A DNA stretch of 64,000 nucleotides from Dysidea avara (Eukaryota > Porifera > Demospongiae > Dictyoceratida > Dysideidae), in assembly GCF_963678975.1 (NCBI RefSeq), contig NC_089274.1, positions 5,568,001 to 5,632,000 of the forward strand, read 5' to 3'. The notes under the pieces are model-generated. The model saw only the letters and a list, made by a program, of their open reading frames with translations. It did not search any database and was not told the origin of the DNA. Position numbers and translations under genes: made by a program. How positions within the stretch are numbered: the stretch's first letter is position 1; each line of letters opens with the position of its first letter. Of this stretch, positions 50,701 through 54,580 are shown piece after piece.

Positions 50701-51901
50701 TAGTTGGATGCATACACAGATCATTTTATTCGTACTGGTGTATGCCACATTATTTTCATCTAAAACTGGCTGAAGCAAAAGCACCCTAGACTTCTCCTAG
50801 ATACTCCACTTCTAATCTGCATCCCCTGAAGGCTGCATCCCCTGAAGGCTACACCCCCGGTGCAAGCGTTCTGCATTAAGCACGCAGAACTCAACTAAGG
50901 CACATCTGGCATGGCTTTATATAGGCCGGTTGCCATGGCCAAAAGCAGACTAAATGACTCTGTGCTCGTGTTGGCCTTTGTGCCCACGTAAAAAAAAAAC
51001 AACGTAATTGATGTTGCAAGATCCAGTTGAAACACATTTGAACTGCGCAAAATGTGACCCAGATGATCCGAATGACCTGCCCAACTTTCATGCCACTTGT
51101 GTGGCTATCAGACTATTAGTCAGATAGGCTATAAATGAAGGTCTAGTAACTACGTCATTACTCAATACGTGTAGTCAAGTAATTAGTTTATCATGACAGT
51201 AGGTTTATAATATAACTCTGTATATAGCTATTCGTAGCCACACATTCCAGGGGCGGATCCAGGAGCTGGCAAGGGGAGGGGCACAGAAAAGTTCAGATTC
51301 ACACCATTAAAAAGGGGAATCAACTACTAGCTGCAATCTGTTGTAGTTGATATACACATATAGCAGCAAATAATCACCTCTCAGCAGTGTTTCACTGTTG
51401 AATTGTGCCATTAGGCCATTGCAGAAGGTTGTGAAGTCTTAAAAGGTACTACAAAAGCTAAAGCATCTGTCAGACGATAATTATTTCTAGAGGCGCTTAA
51501 TACGCACAAAGGTGCTGGTGGCGGCAGTTTTTGTAGTAAAGAGAGGTATATGTCTGCCAAAAAGTATTCATTTCTTGAGTAATAAACTAATATTGTCCTA
51601 ACTGGAATTATCAAAGTGATAACTAGCTATTCTTCCTAAAAGGAAAGGGCAGAGTAGGGGGGGGGGCATTTGCCCCAAATGCCCCATCCTGGATCCGCCA
51701 TTGCATTTATGATCAGTAGCTTACCGTTAAAGCACACGTCGAATAGCACACACCATCAACAACCACATCGCTTTCGTCTCTTTGAAGATTTGTAGAAGTG
51801 ATGCCTGGCTTGTAACACTGATCTTCGCATCCGTAAACCAACAGCAACCATCCTATCAGGAATGCACAACCTCTAGGTAAGTAATTTAGGTGGCGCATCA
51901 T
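17557..51901 (-). CDS. Receptor tyrosine kinase with Cys-rich modules and FN3-like domains (spliced gene)
   Basis: A single-pass receptor predicted to phosphorylate tyrosines on ligand binding. Exons from 5' to 3': 51725-51901, 46883-46951, 46759-46815, 46632-46703, 46113-46163, 45966-46020, 45727-45914, 45538-45670, 39292-39399, 35668-35939 (or to 35907), 35134-35199, 34995-35072, 34343-34411, 34110-34191, 31208-31383, optional 30487-30675, 28824-28877, 27193-27304, 27019-27143, 26195-26447, 25819-26009, 25553-25666, 25205-25419, 24364-24404, 22908-23010, 17557-17785. All junctions are GT-AG and phases agree, giving 1029 residues: signal peptide 1-24, Cys-rich about 25-160, FN3-like domains to about 605, transmembrane about 612-636, kinase about 690-970. 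Catalytic residues are present: Lys729, Glu746, HRDLACRN (844-851), DFG (864-866). The family is RTK; the ligand and orthologue are unknown. Further exons in the large introns cannot be excluded. Confidence 0.9.
18108..18452. mobile_element. hAT MITE, 8-bp TSD ATGAAAAG, in last RTK intron
   Basis: Starts CATAGGCGGTGGAAAGG; the right end read inward is CAGCGGTGGAGGAAGTAG. ATGAAAAG is exact on both sides (18100-18107, 18453-18460). The interior has a G-run/C-run hairpin, the motif ATACTCTAATAGAGCAGTCA and a long T-tract. Part of its interior is shared with 53405-53756. Confidence 0.88.
18845..19305. repeat. Short palindromes (GTGGTATATAAC type and ATATGACAAAAATATA type)
   Basis: Two tandem copies of CTGTGGTATATAACTGATA followed by TACCATG lie at 18855-18922. 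At 19193-19305 a palindrome pairs CAATTACTCAAGATATGACA with its complement around CTTGTGCCCTGCGGGTGC. The same two motifs occur together at 49545-49745, so they belong to one element family. Confidence 0.6.
19322..20911 (+). mobile_element. Composite repeat element, copy 3, lacking the tandem array
   Basis: Foldback head 19322-19591 (arms about 120 bp, AGCCAAGCTGTGAAAAATGG and its complement), then the family spacer (GATATCACTTCTTTTTGTA), then the 3' module from GGCTGTTCTATTAGAG at 20270 to the degenerate hairpin GACACAC-TACC-ATGTGCC at 20888-20905. Between head and module there is no array; instead a tRNA-like segment sits at 20155-20222. Confidence 0.65.
20155..20222 (+). repeat. tRNA-derived SINE-like head
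   Basis: An A-box-like TGGCTCAGTGGTTAAGGA and a B-box-like GGTTTGAACAT are spaced as in a tRNA gene, but no complete cloverleaf can be drawn. It is most likely an internal pol III promoter of a SINE. It lies within composite copy 3. Confidence 0.45.
21474..21961. mobile_element. MITE of the CAGTGGCGGATCC family, 5-bp TSD GTTGT
   Basis: Left CAGTGGTAGATACAGGGGGG; right end read inward CAGTGGTGGATCCAGAGGAG. GTTGT is exact on both sides (21469-21473, 21962-21966). Same family as 4089-4308, with the shared TTTCAACTGAAACCCCCTCT block. In the last RTK intron. Confidence 0.8.
22908..24404 (-). CDS. RTK exons 24-25: helix F to helix H
   Basis: Exon 24364-24404 is only 41 nt and encodes WSFGIVIWELFTFG. 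Exon 22908-23010 (103 nt) adds DYPYPSLTNYEVVDALLKGY and RMECPSNYLCPP. Phases 2, 1 and 2 fit their neighbours. The intron between them holds the foldback-headed repeat at 23112-24075. Confidence 0.9.
23112..24075. mobile_element. Second foldback-headed element family, copy 1
   Basis: A 283-bp palindrome (23112-23394; arms run from ACAAAAAATTGGAATTTTC, centre near ATACCATAACGGAA) is followed by about 680 bp of body with AAAGCAATGT, a CAGTCAGTCAGT stretch and TTCCGTAGCAACTTGTTG. The body aligns with 47293-48010 and the head with 63700-63860. Non-coding. Located between RTK exons 24 and 25. Confidence 0.7.
25205..25419 (-). CDS. RTK exon 23: catalytic and activation loops
   Basis: 215 nt between TTTTCTAG and a GTATGT donor. 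Contains IIHRDLACRNILV (RTK-type catalytic loop), KITDFGLSKHL, activation-loop tyrosines in LYDDPVYVQNQDG, and KLPIRWMAIEAIL, in which the usual APE proline is isoleucine. It ends at FSVQSDV, the start of helix F. Confidence 0.95.
25553..25666 (-). CDS. RTK exon 22: kinase insert and helix E
   Basis: 114 nt, phase 0 on both sides, between ATTACAG and an ATG/GTGTGT donor. It encodes EPSNEYSHLKPQQIINEEKK, a charged insert typical of the region after helix D in RTKs, then LNVAELITFAYQIACGM, helix E. The tyrosine in NEYSHL is a possible phosphosite. Confidence 0.9.
25819..26447 (-). CDS. RTK exons 20-21: kinase N-lobe
   Basis: Exons 26195-26447 and 25819-26009, joined in phase 1. They hold the juxtamembrane segment, the nucleotide loop FLARGNFGQVYRGEL (first glycine of GxGxxG replaced by Ala697), VAVKIL with the ATP-binding Lys729, the alpha-C helix DFLQEISVMKKV with Glu746, and the hinge LVMEFVPCGNLLEFLK. 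The loop between beta 2 and beta 3 is longer than usual (TATKSPNGSYTAGTH). Confidence 0.93.
26592..26941. mobile_element. MITE of the CAGTGGCGGATCC family, 5-bp TSD TATTG
   Basis: Left CAGTGGCAGATCCAAAAGGG; right end read inward CAGGGGTGAATCCAGGATTT. TATTG is exact on both sides (26587-26591, 26942-26946). It contains two ATACTCTAATAGA motifs. It sits between the RTK transmembrane exon and the first kinase exon. Confidence 0.82.
27019..27143 (-). CDS. RTK exon 19: transmembrane helix
   Basis: 125 nt between ATCACAG and the donor GAC/GTACGT. About 25 hydrophobic residues beginning IASGAIVGCIAFAAVVLAVI run into VICLCY and are followed by a charged stop-transfer (HKEREKS). This places the N-terminal exons outside the cell and the kinase inside. 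Confidence 0.9.
27193..28877 (-). CDS. RTK exons 17-18: end of FN3 domain and juxtamembrane stalk
   Basis: Exons 28824-28877 (54 nt) and 27193-27304 (112 nt). The join gives IGQYTIIRVRADNGCNNYTW, the typical FN3 F-G strand sequence (Y.i.VrA.N), followed by a Pro/Ser stalk (DPVDFFPPKQSSSNDPPYH). Splice phases 0/0 then 1. Both exons have close counterparts in the tandem duplicate (60595-60654 and 59532-59646). Confidence 0.85.
27585..28110 (+). pseudogene. Endonuclease domain fragment of a non-LTR retrotransposon
   Basis: Plus-strand frames, with breaks near 27700 and 27885, give the apurinic-like endonuclease signature: NARSLVNKLSSFVYSSNFNV, a VIGVTET-type motif, SSRGGGVLLAISNDL, then PDPVIVIGDFNLPDINC. 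Frameshifts and stops make it inactive, and no RT domain follows. It lies antisense inside the RTK intron between exons 17 and 18. Confidence 0.8.
29365..30465. mobile_element. hAT-like element (CAGCGTT ends), interrupted by another hAT
   Basis: Left CAGCGTTGAAACCGGGTC. The right end, recovered by removing 30008-30467 down to one target copy, reads inward CAGCGTTAAAACCGGGTTGG. ATACATAT (29357-29364) and ATACATGT (30466-30473) form an 8-bp duplication with one mismatch. Interior is non-coding, with repeated GGTCA/TGACC and GGGCGTGGCTCA motifs. Confidence 0.7.
30008..30459. mobile_element. hAT MITE (TAGGSATG ends) nested in 29365-30465
   Basis: Left TAGGCATGAGGCTATTATGC; right end read inward TAGGGATGCGGCAATTATGC. 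ACGCTAAT (30000-30007) and ACGCTGAT (30460-30467) are the duplication, one mismatch. It carries four TGACTG..CTATTAGAGT motifs at 30210-30315. It is the short relative of the 10-kb element at 3570-13607. Confidence 0.8.
30487..30675 (-). CDS. Possible cassette exon inside the membrane-proximal FN3 domain
   Basis: Acceptor TTCATTTTCAG and a consensus donor AAG/GTAAGTCC bound 189 nt, exactly 63 codons, phase 0 on both ends, open throughout (starts LCFTACYTVLQMNN, contains SSMCYHKLTPC). Exon 15 joins directly to exon 17 in the same phase and then gives a normal-length FN3, so this exon can be included or skipped without frame change. It has four Cys and no homologue in the tandem duplicate at 60655-61127. 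It could also be a chance ORF with good splice signals. Confidence 0.45.
31208..31383 (-). CDS. RTK exon 15: first half of membrane-proximal FN3 domain
   Basis: 176 nt between CATGTAG and the donor GAG/GTACAG. It encodes RPPTAPRNLRVQS, VVNLTWILPE, and HITHYVVEFYF, a clear FN3 A-C' pattern (P.aP.nl.v; l.W..P; i..Y.v.y). A tandem paralogue with identical length and boundaries lies at 61128-61303. Confidence 0.88.
31384..33592. other. RTK intron 14, left part: nothing recognised
   Basis: AT-rich intron sequence between exon 15 and the foldback at 33593. I find no exon with matching phase, no inverted repeats with clear ends and no coding fragments. Confidence 0.5.
33593..33856. repeat. Foldback MITE with AGTGCTC/AGCGCTT ends
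   Basis: The left AGTGCTCTGTACACTATAAT followed by CAGGAGCTTATGAG pairs with the right end read inward, AGCGCTTTATTATAGCAGGA then GCTTATGAGC. About 264 bp, no coding. In RTK intron 14. Confidence 0.6.
34110..35199 (-). CDS. RTK exons 11-14: second Cys-rich section
   Basis: Four small exons (35134-35199, 34995-35072, 34343-34411, 34110-34191), the first three phase 0 on both sides. They encode PSYLFPAKSTGLEPECF, a C-x3-C-x12-C-x3-C module (TCSDNC...RCIEEC), a short linker rich in Ser/Asn, and a basic segment (YRSYRCTYFQRRINTGNAE). The last leaves in phase 1, matching exon 15. The Cys module parallels that at 46632-46703, suggesting an internal duplication of single-exon modules. Confidence 0.75.
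34560..34976 (+). repeat. Remnant of the composite element 3' module
   Basis: Ends GCCACATGACACACTACCAAG then TGTTTTGATAT, the family terminal hairpin in decayed form (ACACT-ACCA-AGTGT), preceded by diverged module sequence. It ends 18 bp from RTK exon 12 (34995-35072), close to the donor side. Confidence 0.5.
35668..35939 (-). CDS. RTK exon 10: second half of FN3-like domain and linker
   Basis: Open from the acceptor to a GTAAGTATG donor at 35667. Two acceptors are possible: TATTCAG at 35908 (stronger, phase 0) and ACTGCAG at 35940 (weaker, but phase 1, which fits exon 9). I prefer 35939 because it keeps the frame with no extra exon. Content includes QQFNINGTSNYTIHVFLESD, resembling an FN3 F strand, then a helical-looking ALQALQYFRIIIDGYS segment. 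Confidence 0.7.
36637..36893. mobile_element. MITE with TATGTGACCGGGCCTGC ends
   Basis: Left ATATGTGACCGGGCCTGCG; right end read inward ATATGTGACTGGGCCTGCA. About 257 bp without coding. A related pair of ends bounds 61354-61998, and single ends occur near 8535 and 38165. Confidence 0.65.
38155..38400. mobile_element. MITE related to the TATGTGACC family
   Basis: TAAGGAAAAGGGGTCTTCCA then CGCACATC at the left pairs with GATGTGTGTGGATGGCTTCT then TTCAT at the right. It also matches 8540-8580 (AAAAGGGGCCTTCCACACAC). Ends are approximate. Confidence 0.5.
39292..39399 (-). CDS. RTK exon 9: first half of second FN3-like domain
   Basis: Acceptor TTTCTATAG and donor GTAACA bound 108 nt (two bases, 35 codons, one base). 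The peptide includes YPQAATNLQSCFGEEVGF and KFIINLQWELPK; the tryptophan followed by P is the usual FN3 strand B/C signature. It follows exon 8 across an intron of about 6 kb that contains composite repeat copy 2. Confidence 0.75.
39957..40206. repeat. Foldback repeat, older subfamily of composite heads
   Basis: Arms AAAAACAGCAAAGCTGTATA and its complement, enclosing AAATCAAAGGTGGCAGCCAT and its complement. It is closest to the head at 19322-19591 (CCTGGGT, AAATCAAAGGTGGCAGCC) and lies 12 bp before the younger head at 40219. Confidence 0.75.
40219..45534 (+). mobile_element. Composite repeat element, copy 2 (5.3 kb)
   Basis: Palindromic head 40219-40544 (arms about 155 bp, almost perfect), spacer 40545-40750, tandem array 40751-44700, and 3' module 44701-45534 with the hairpin GACACAC-TACC-GTGTGTC at 45511-45528 and TTGAT. 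Part-for-part collinear with copy 1 at 8051-11811. No coding sequence. It fills most of RTK intron 8. Confidence 0.7.
40751..44700 (+). repeat. Tandem array, about 3.9 kb, same unit family as 8641-10984
   Basis: Units of about 30 bp such as GGTTTCTTTGTAGCTGAACT followed by CTCTACAT, and GTGACTTCTTCTAGCTGATC. Higher-order blocks of several hundred bp repeat almost exactly (compare 42590-42840 with 42880-43130), indicating recent expansion by unequal exchange or replication slippage. Towards 43600-44650 the units become more diverged (GATTTGTTTGTAGCTGATCT). Confidence 0.92.
45538..46020 (-). CDS. RTK exons 6-8: Cys pair and first FN3-like domain
   Basis: Exons 45966-46020, 45727-45914 and 45538-45670 join in phases 1 and 0. 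They encode TTCMVGCNSTINFS, then a beta-rich region with GPFAYIVRVSPLDNN, ending SANVSVAVVNSEGISEYSSS, which resembles the F and G strands of an FN3 domain (V.V.N..G.S). There are several NxS/T sequons. The exon 7 acceptor is a weak ACTAAAG. The exon 8 donor ACTG/GTATATC lies only a few bases from the end of composite repeat copy 2. Confidence 0.75.
46113..46951 (-). CDS. RTK exons 2-5: small phase-0 Cys-rich modules
   Basis: Four exons (46883-46951, 46759-46815, 46632-46703, 46113-46163) of 69, 57, 72 and 51 nt, all starting and ending in phase 0, with GTAAGT/GTATGG/GTTAGT donors. They encode AMHCAPTAVGC...KFC, a 19-residue linker with NCT glycosylation sequons, a C-x3-C-x11-C-x3-C module (GCVAGC...ECQLKC), and SSCINGSETTSTECNEC. 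They form the N-terminal extracellular Cys-rich region. No exact match to EGF or furin-like repeats. Confidence 0.75.
47087..48010. mobile_element. Second foldback-headed element family, copy 2
   Basis: Palindrome 47087-47292 (GGGAATAGCAAAAAAGTAGT pairing with the complement near 47270) followed by a body matching 23400-24075 through AACGAACTCACG, AAAGCAATGTCAA, GTTAGTCAGTCAGC and AACTTGTTGGAA. Head sequence differs from copy 1 although the body is shared. In RTK intron 1. Confidence 0.65.
48011..49544. other. RTK intron 1: nothing clearly recognised
   Basis: AT-rich. A 65-codon minus-strand ORF at 49286-49483 has coding-like composition (CVMRYTKMQAGNQSAWNIM) but no splice context or known motif, and may be a transposon fragment. 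Confidence 0.4.
49545..49745. repeat. Copy of the ATATGACAAAAATATA / GTGGTATATA palindromic repeat
   Basis: GGATATGACAAAAATATATG pairs with the later TGTGTATATTTTGTCATATC, and TATACCACAGTTCGCTGTGG then TATTATATACCACAG follows at 49697-49735. Same motif pair as 18845-19305. Confidence 0.55.
49822..50343. mobile_element. hAT MITE (CAGTGTTGGG termini), 8-bp TSD ATCATTAT
   Basis: Left CAGTGTTGGGAGTAACGTGC; right end read inward CAGTGTTGGGCAAGTTAC. ATCATTAT is exact on both sides (49814-49821, 50344-50351). Interior homologous to 13856-14389 in opposite orientation. In RTK intron 1. Confidence 0.92.
51248..51703. mobile_element. MITE of the CAGTGGCGGATCC family next to RTK exon 1
   Basis: Left CAGGGGCGGATCCAGGAGC; right end read inward CAATGGCGGATCCAGGATGG. 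CATTC and CATTT flank it, a 5-bp duplication with one mismatch. Ends only 21 bp from the exon 1 donor at 51725. Intact relative of 11839-13437. Confidence 0.75.
51725..51901 (-). CDS. RTK exon 1: signal peptide and first Cys residues
   Basis: The ATG at 51901 is followed by a second ATG and a basic-then-hydrophobic stretch (RGCAFLIGWLLLVYG), a classical signal peptide with cleavage likely after YG. The mature end starts with a CxxxC-containing segment (CEDQC) and a second CxxxC near its end (VCYSTC). The exon is 177 nt, phase 0 at its GTAAGC donor. This start is preferred because there is a signal peptide, a TATA-like run lies just upstream, and no open coding extends 5' in this frame. Confidence 0.8.
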
Positions 51902-51921
51902 GAGTATAGCTAACTATAGCC

Positions 51922-51934
51922 ACGTATATATACA
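51922..51934 (-). promoter_or_regulatory. TATA-like run upstream of the RTK start codon
   Basis: On the minus strand GTATATATACG lies about 25-30 bp before the ATG at 51901. It could be a TATA box for a very short 5' UTR, but TATA runs are common in this AT-rich DNA. Confidence 0.25.
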
Positions 51935-52133
51935 ACGACAAAAACTGACTAGCTACAATGGGATGAATGGTTATATGTACTAGGCTAAGTACTCAGTTGG
52001 CCACCTGCAATTGGAAGAACAGGACGTAATTATTGACCTTAGAAAACCTAGAAATAACTCAAATATTTGTACTGCACCTTAGTATTAACGTAATAATAGG
52101 AACAAACGTTAATTACTGGTTTCACCACACTAC

Positions 52134-52309
52134 CTTGCATGGTTTCACCATCTTTCAATTCGTCTGGTATTCCGCTTTTTCTAGTAAACTGTTGACTATA
52201 GCTGTAATCTAGTGCATCATGCACTGCGCAAGAGTAATAGTGGAGACAGGAAACAGAATAAAGTTGAATGCCTTCAGGTGCTGGCTGAATTTGACCGCCG
52301 TAACATCCG
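52134..52309 (-). CDS. Orphan exon candidate, Cys-containing, unknown function
   Basis: A minus-strand open frame (GCYGGQIQPAPEGIQLYSVS then CLHYYSCAVHD) ends at a CAAG/GTAGTG donor and has higher GC than its flanks. There is no in-frame ATG, so it would be an internal exon with an acceptor near 52310. Its outgoing phase (1) does not fit RTK exon 2, and RTK exon 1 has its own signal peptide, so it is probably separate. Boundaries uncertain by a few bases. Confidence 0.3.
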
Positions 52310-53089
52310 TAAGTACTATGAGACAATCGAGATAACAGTGCTGGCCGGGGCCACTAGCTAGCTACCAGCTTTCTACGATCAGAGGACTCGCATTCTTATC
52401 TCGGAATGATGTTAATATGTACAGTCAGTGACAACAAAACAACAACAAAAATGCGGTAAGAATCGAGCCCGCATCATCCATGATGGCTTTTCCCTCATAC
52501 ACACAATTCTACGATAGATTCAGACTACTTGCTCTGTAAACTTAATGCCAAATTTAACACATGTAGCTACACTATAACAAGAAATGAAATTAAATCTGTC
52601 ATATTTTTTGTTGCCATAGTAGAATCCTATGTATAATTCCATTGTATCTTGTCCTGTGCATTACCGCAGTCACATAATAACAGAAATGTTACAATAGCTA
52701 TCCGTAGTTAATGTATAGCTATAATATGAACATCACACATCTCATGCATAACAATCAGATTAGTTAAAAGAAAACTCACATGCACTGTATGTACCTTAAT
52801 TAATATTAAATAGCCACCACACATTTATGAGCCAGAGATTAGCATATTGAAATCCCAAGTGCAGCTTGCAATAACTATAAGGAAGTGGTTACTGAACCGA
52901 AAGGTTTGTATTTATGCATCTAGTAGTTGCCCCGAGCATGCAACTTTAGGGGACACGATAAGTAGTGTTAGGATTAGGGCCGGGTTCAGCTTTGGTTTCT
53001 TTTTTACCTTTAGGTTACACGTTCTTCTGACTATATATTGAGACTACTAGCTACTTGAGTAACATTTATACGGTAGAAAAGTAGGGGAA

Positions 53090-53160
53090 GCAGTAGTAGC
53101 ACAGTGGTTAGCACACTTGCCTATAGTTCCAGTAGTCCAGGGTTTAAGCCCCGGTTGAGT
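53090..53160 (+). repeat. tRNA-derived SINE-like head
   Basis: A-box-like TAGCACAGTGGTTAGCAC and B-box-like GGGTTTAAGCCCC are at tRNA spacing, but the acceptor and anticodon stems do not pair. Followed by a T-rich tail. Confidence 0.5.
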
Positions 53161-53404
53161 TTTGTGGTTGTTGTTTTTTCCATTTAGTGTCTAAGTTTTA
53201 CTGTAGGTTCAATAGCAAGTACAGCTTACTGAACCAACTTTCCGTTCAGTATCCACTGCCTAACTACAATTGCCTTTACAAATCTGTTGATAGCTTTGTC
53301 TGCATAACAGGTGGGATTTGGCATTAATTTGTGCAACACATCAAAATAAAAACTAGATGTCATACACTGGTAACTTGAGAAAATTTGTACTGTATAAGTA
53401 TGTA

Positions 53405-53756
53405 CAGGGCCGCCCACAGGGGGAGGCAACTGGGGAATTTTGCCCCAGGTCCCAGCCTGAAAGGGGCCTCTTGAATGACTGTTTAAAAGATCGATATACT
53501 CTAATAGAGCAGTCAAGATCTAGATACTTTAATAGAGTAGTCACAGTTTCAGAGGAGCAGTGTAGCAAGCTTATATATAAGGAGATATATAGTTGGTGAG
53601 GGGTAGCTATTGTCATTGTCAACACGTAATGACCTTTTTTGTTGGTCTTCAACTTATAGCTAGGCTGAAGTTGTGATTCAGAGTGGAACCCTCTTTGCCC
53701 CTGAGGCCCCACTTTAACTCTTGCCCTGGGCCCCTTAATTTCTCTGGGTGGCCCTG
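53405..53756. mobile_element. hAT MITE (CAGGGCCGCCCA ends), 8-bp TSD AGTATGTA
   Basis: Left CAGGGCCGCCCACAGGGGG; right end read inward CAGGGCCACCCAGAGAAAT. AGTATGTA is exact on both sides (53397-53404, 53757-53764). Contains ATACTCTAATAGAGCAGTCA and a second diverged copy; part of the interior matches 18108-18452. Confidence 0.93.
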
Positions 53757-53789
53757 AGTATGTACTTATAGTATAGCGGCACAACTAAA

Positions 53790-54580
53790 CAATTGTGCAC
53801 TTTTTCATAAAGCCATGAAACTTTCCACATAAATAGTACTCCTCAATACATGTATTTTTAGATATAGACTAGTGCCATTGCTGATTTGACCTTTGGTGAC
53901 CTTTACTGCCATTTTTGTACAGAAAATTGATCAATTTTGTTTTTAACTCCCTGAGGCAGGAATTAACTTGTAAAACATGGTGCCAAACACAAGATCTTGC
54001 AGATAGAAACAACGTGGTTTTTATTTGAAGTCAATAGATGATTTCATTCTTAAGTTATGAGTATTTTTATTAGCTGTAAATTTGATAAATTTATATGCAT
54101 AATTATCTGCCCACAGGTAATTCACACCTTGAGGGCAGGTAAATTTATCAAATTTTGCAGCTAGTTTTTTATTTTTATTAAGGCTTTACAGCACAAGTGC
54201 TGAAGGTCTGTAGGACACCTGGTCCTACAGCCTGTTTAAAGTTGTTACAGAAAGTGTGTTTGAAAAGGTGGAGAAAGGAGAAAAAATCTATGACTGGACC
54301 TACGTAGTAATAATGATCATAACTTTGTAATGAAATCACGTATTGACTTCAAATAAAAACCAAGTTGTTTCTATCGGCAAGATCTTTTGTTTGGCACGAT
54401 GTTTTAACAAGTTAATTACTGCCTCAGGGAGATAAAGACAAAAATGATCAATTTTCTGTACAAAAATGGTCATAAAAGTCACCAAAGGTCAACTCAGCAA
54501 TGGCACTATATCTAAAATTACATGTCATGAGGAGTACTATTTATGTGGAAAGTTTCATGGCTTTATGAAAAATGCACAAT
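53790..54580. repeat. Large palindrome of nearly 0.8 kb
   Basis: The left arm from TTTTTCATAAAGCCATGAAA runs through CATTTTTGTACAGAAAATTG and GCAAGATCTTG-like blocks, and each has its complement in the right arm up to 54580 (CATGGCTTTATGAAAAATGC). Arms exceed 300 bp with scattered mismatches. No TSD or ORF. Likely a foldback transposon. Confidence 0.75.

Noticed and set aside
52440..52500. B-box-like GGGCTCGATTCTT on the minus strand
   Set aside because: No A box at the right distance and no stems; too weak to call.
53226..53784. Overlapping ORFs of 80-143 codons on both strands
   Set aside because: They lie across a hAT MITE with exact AGTATGTA duplications and read through its terminal repeats.
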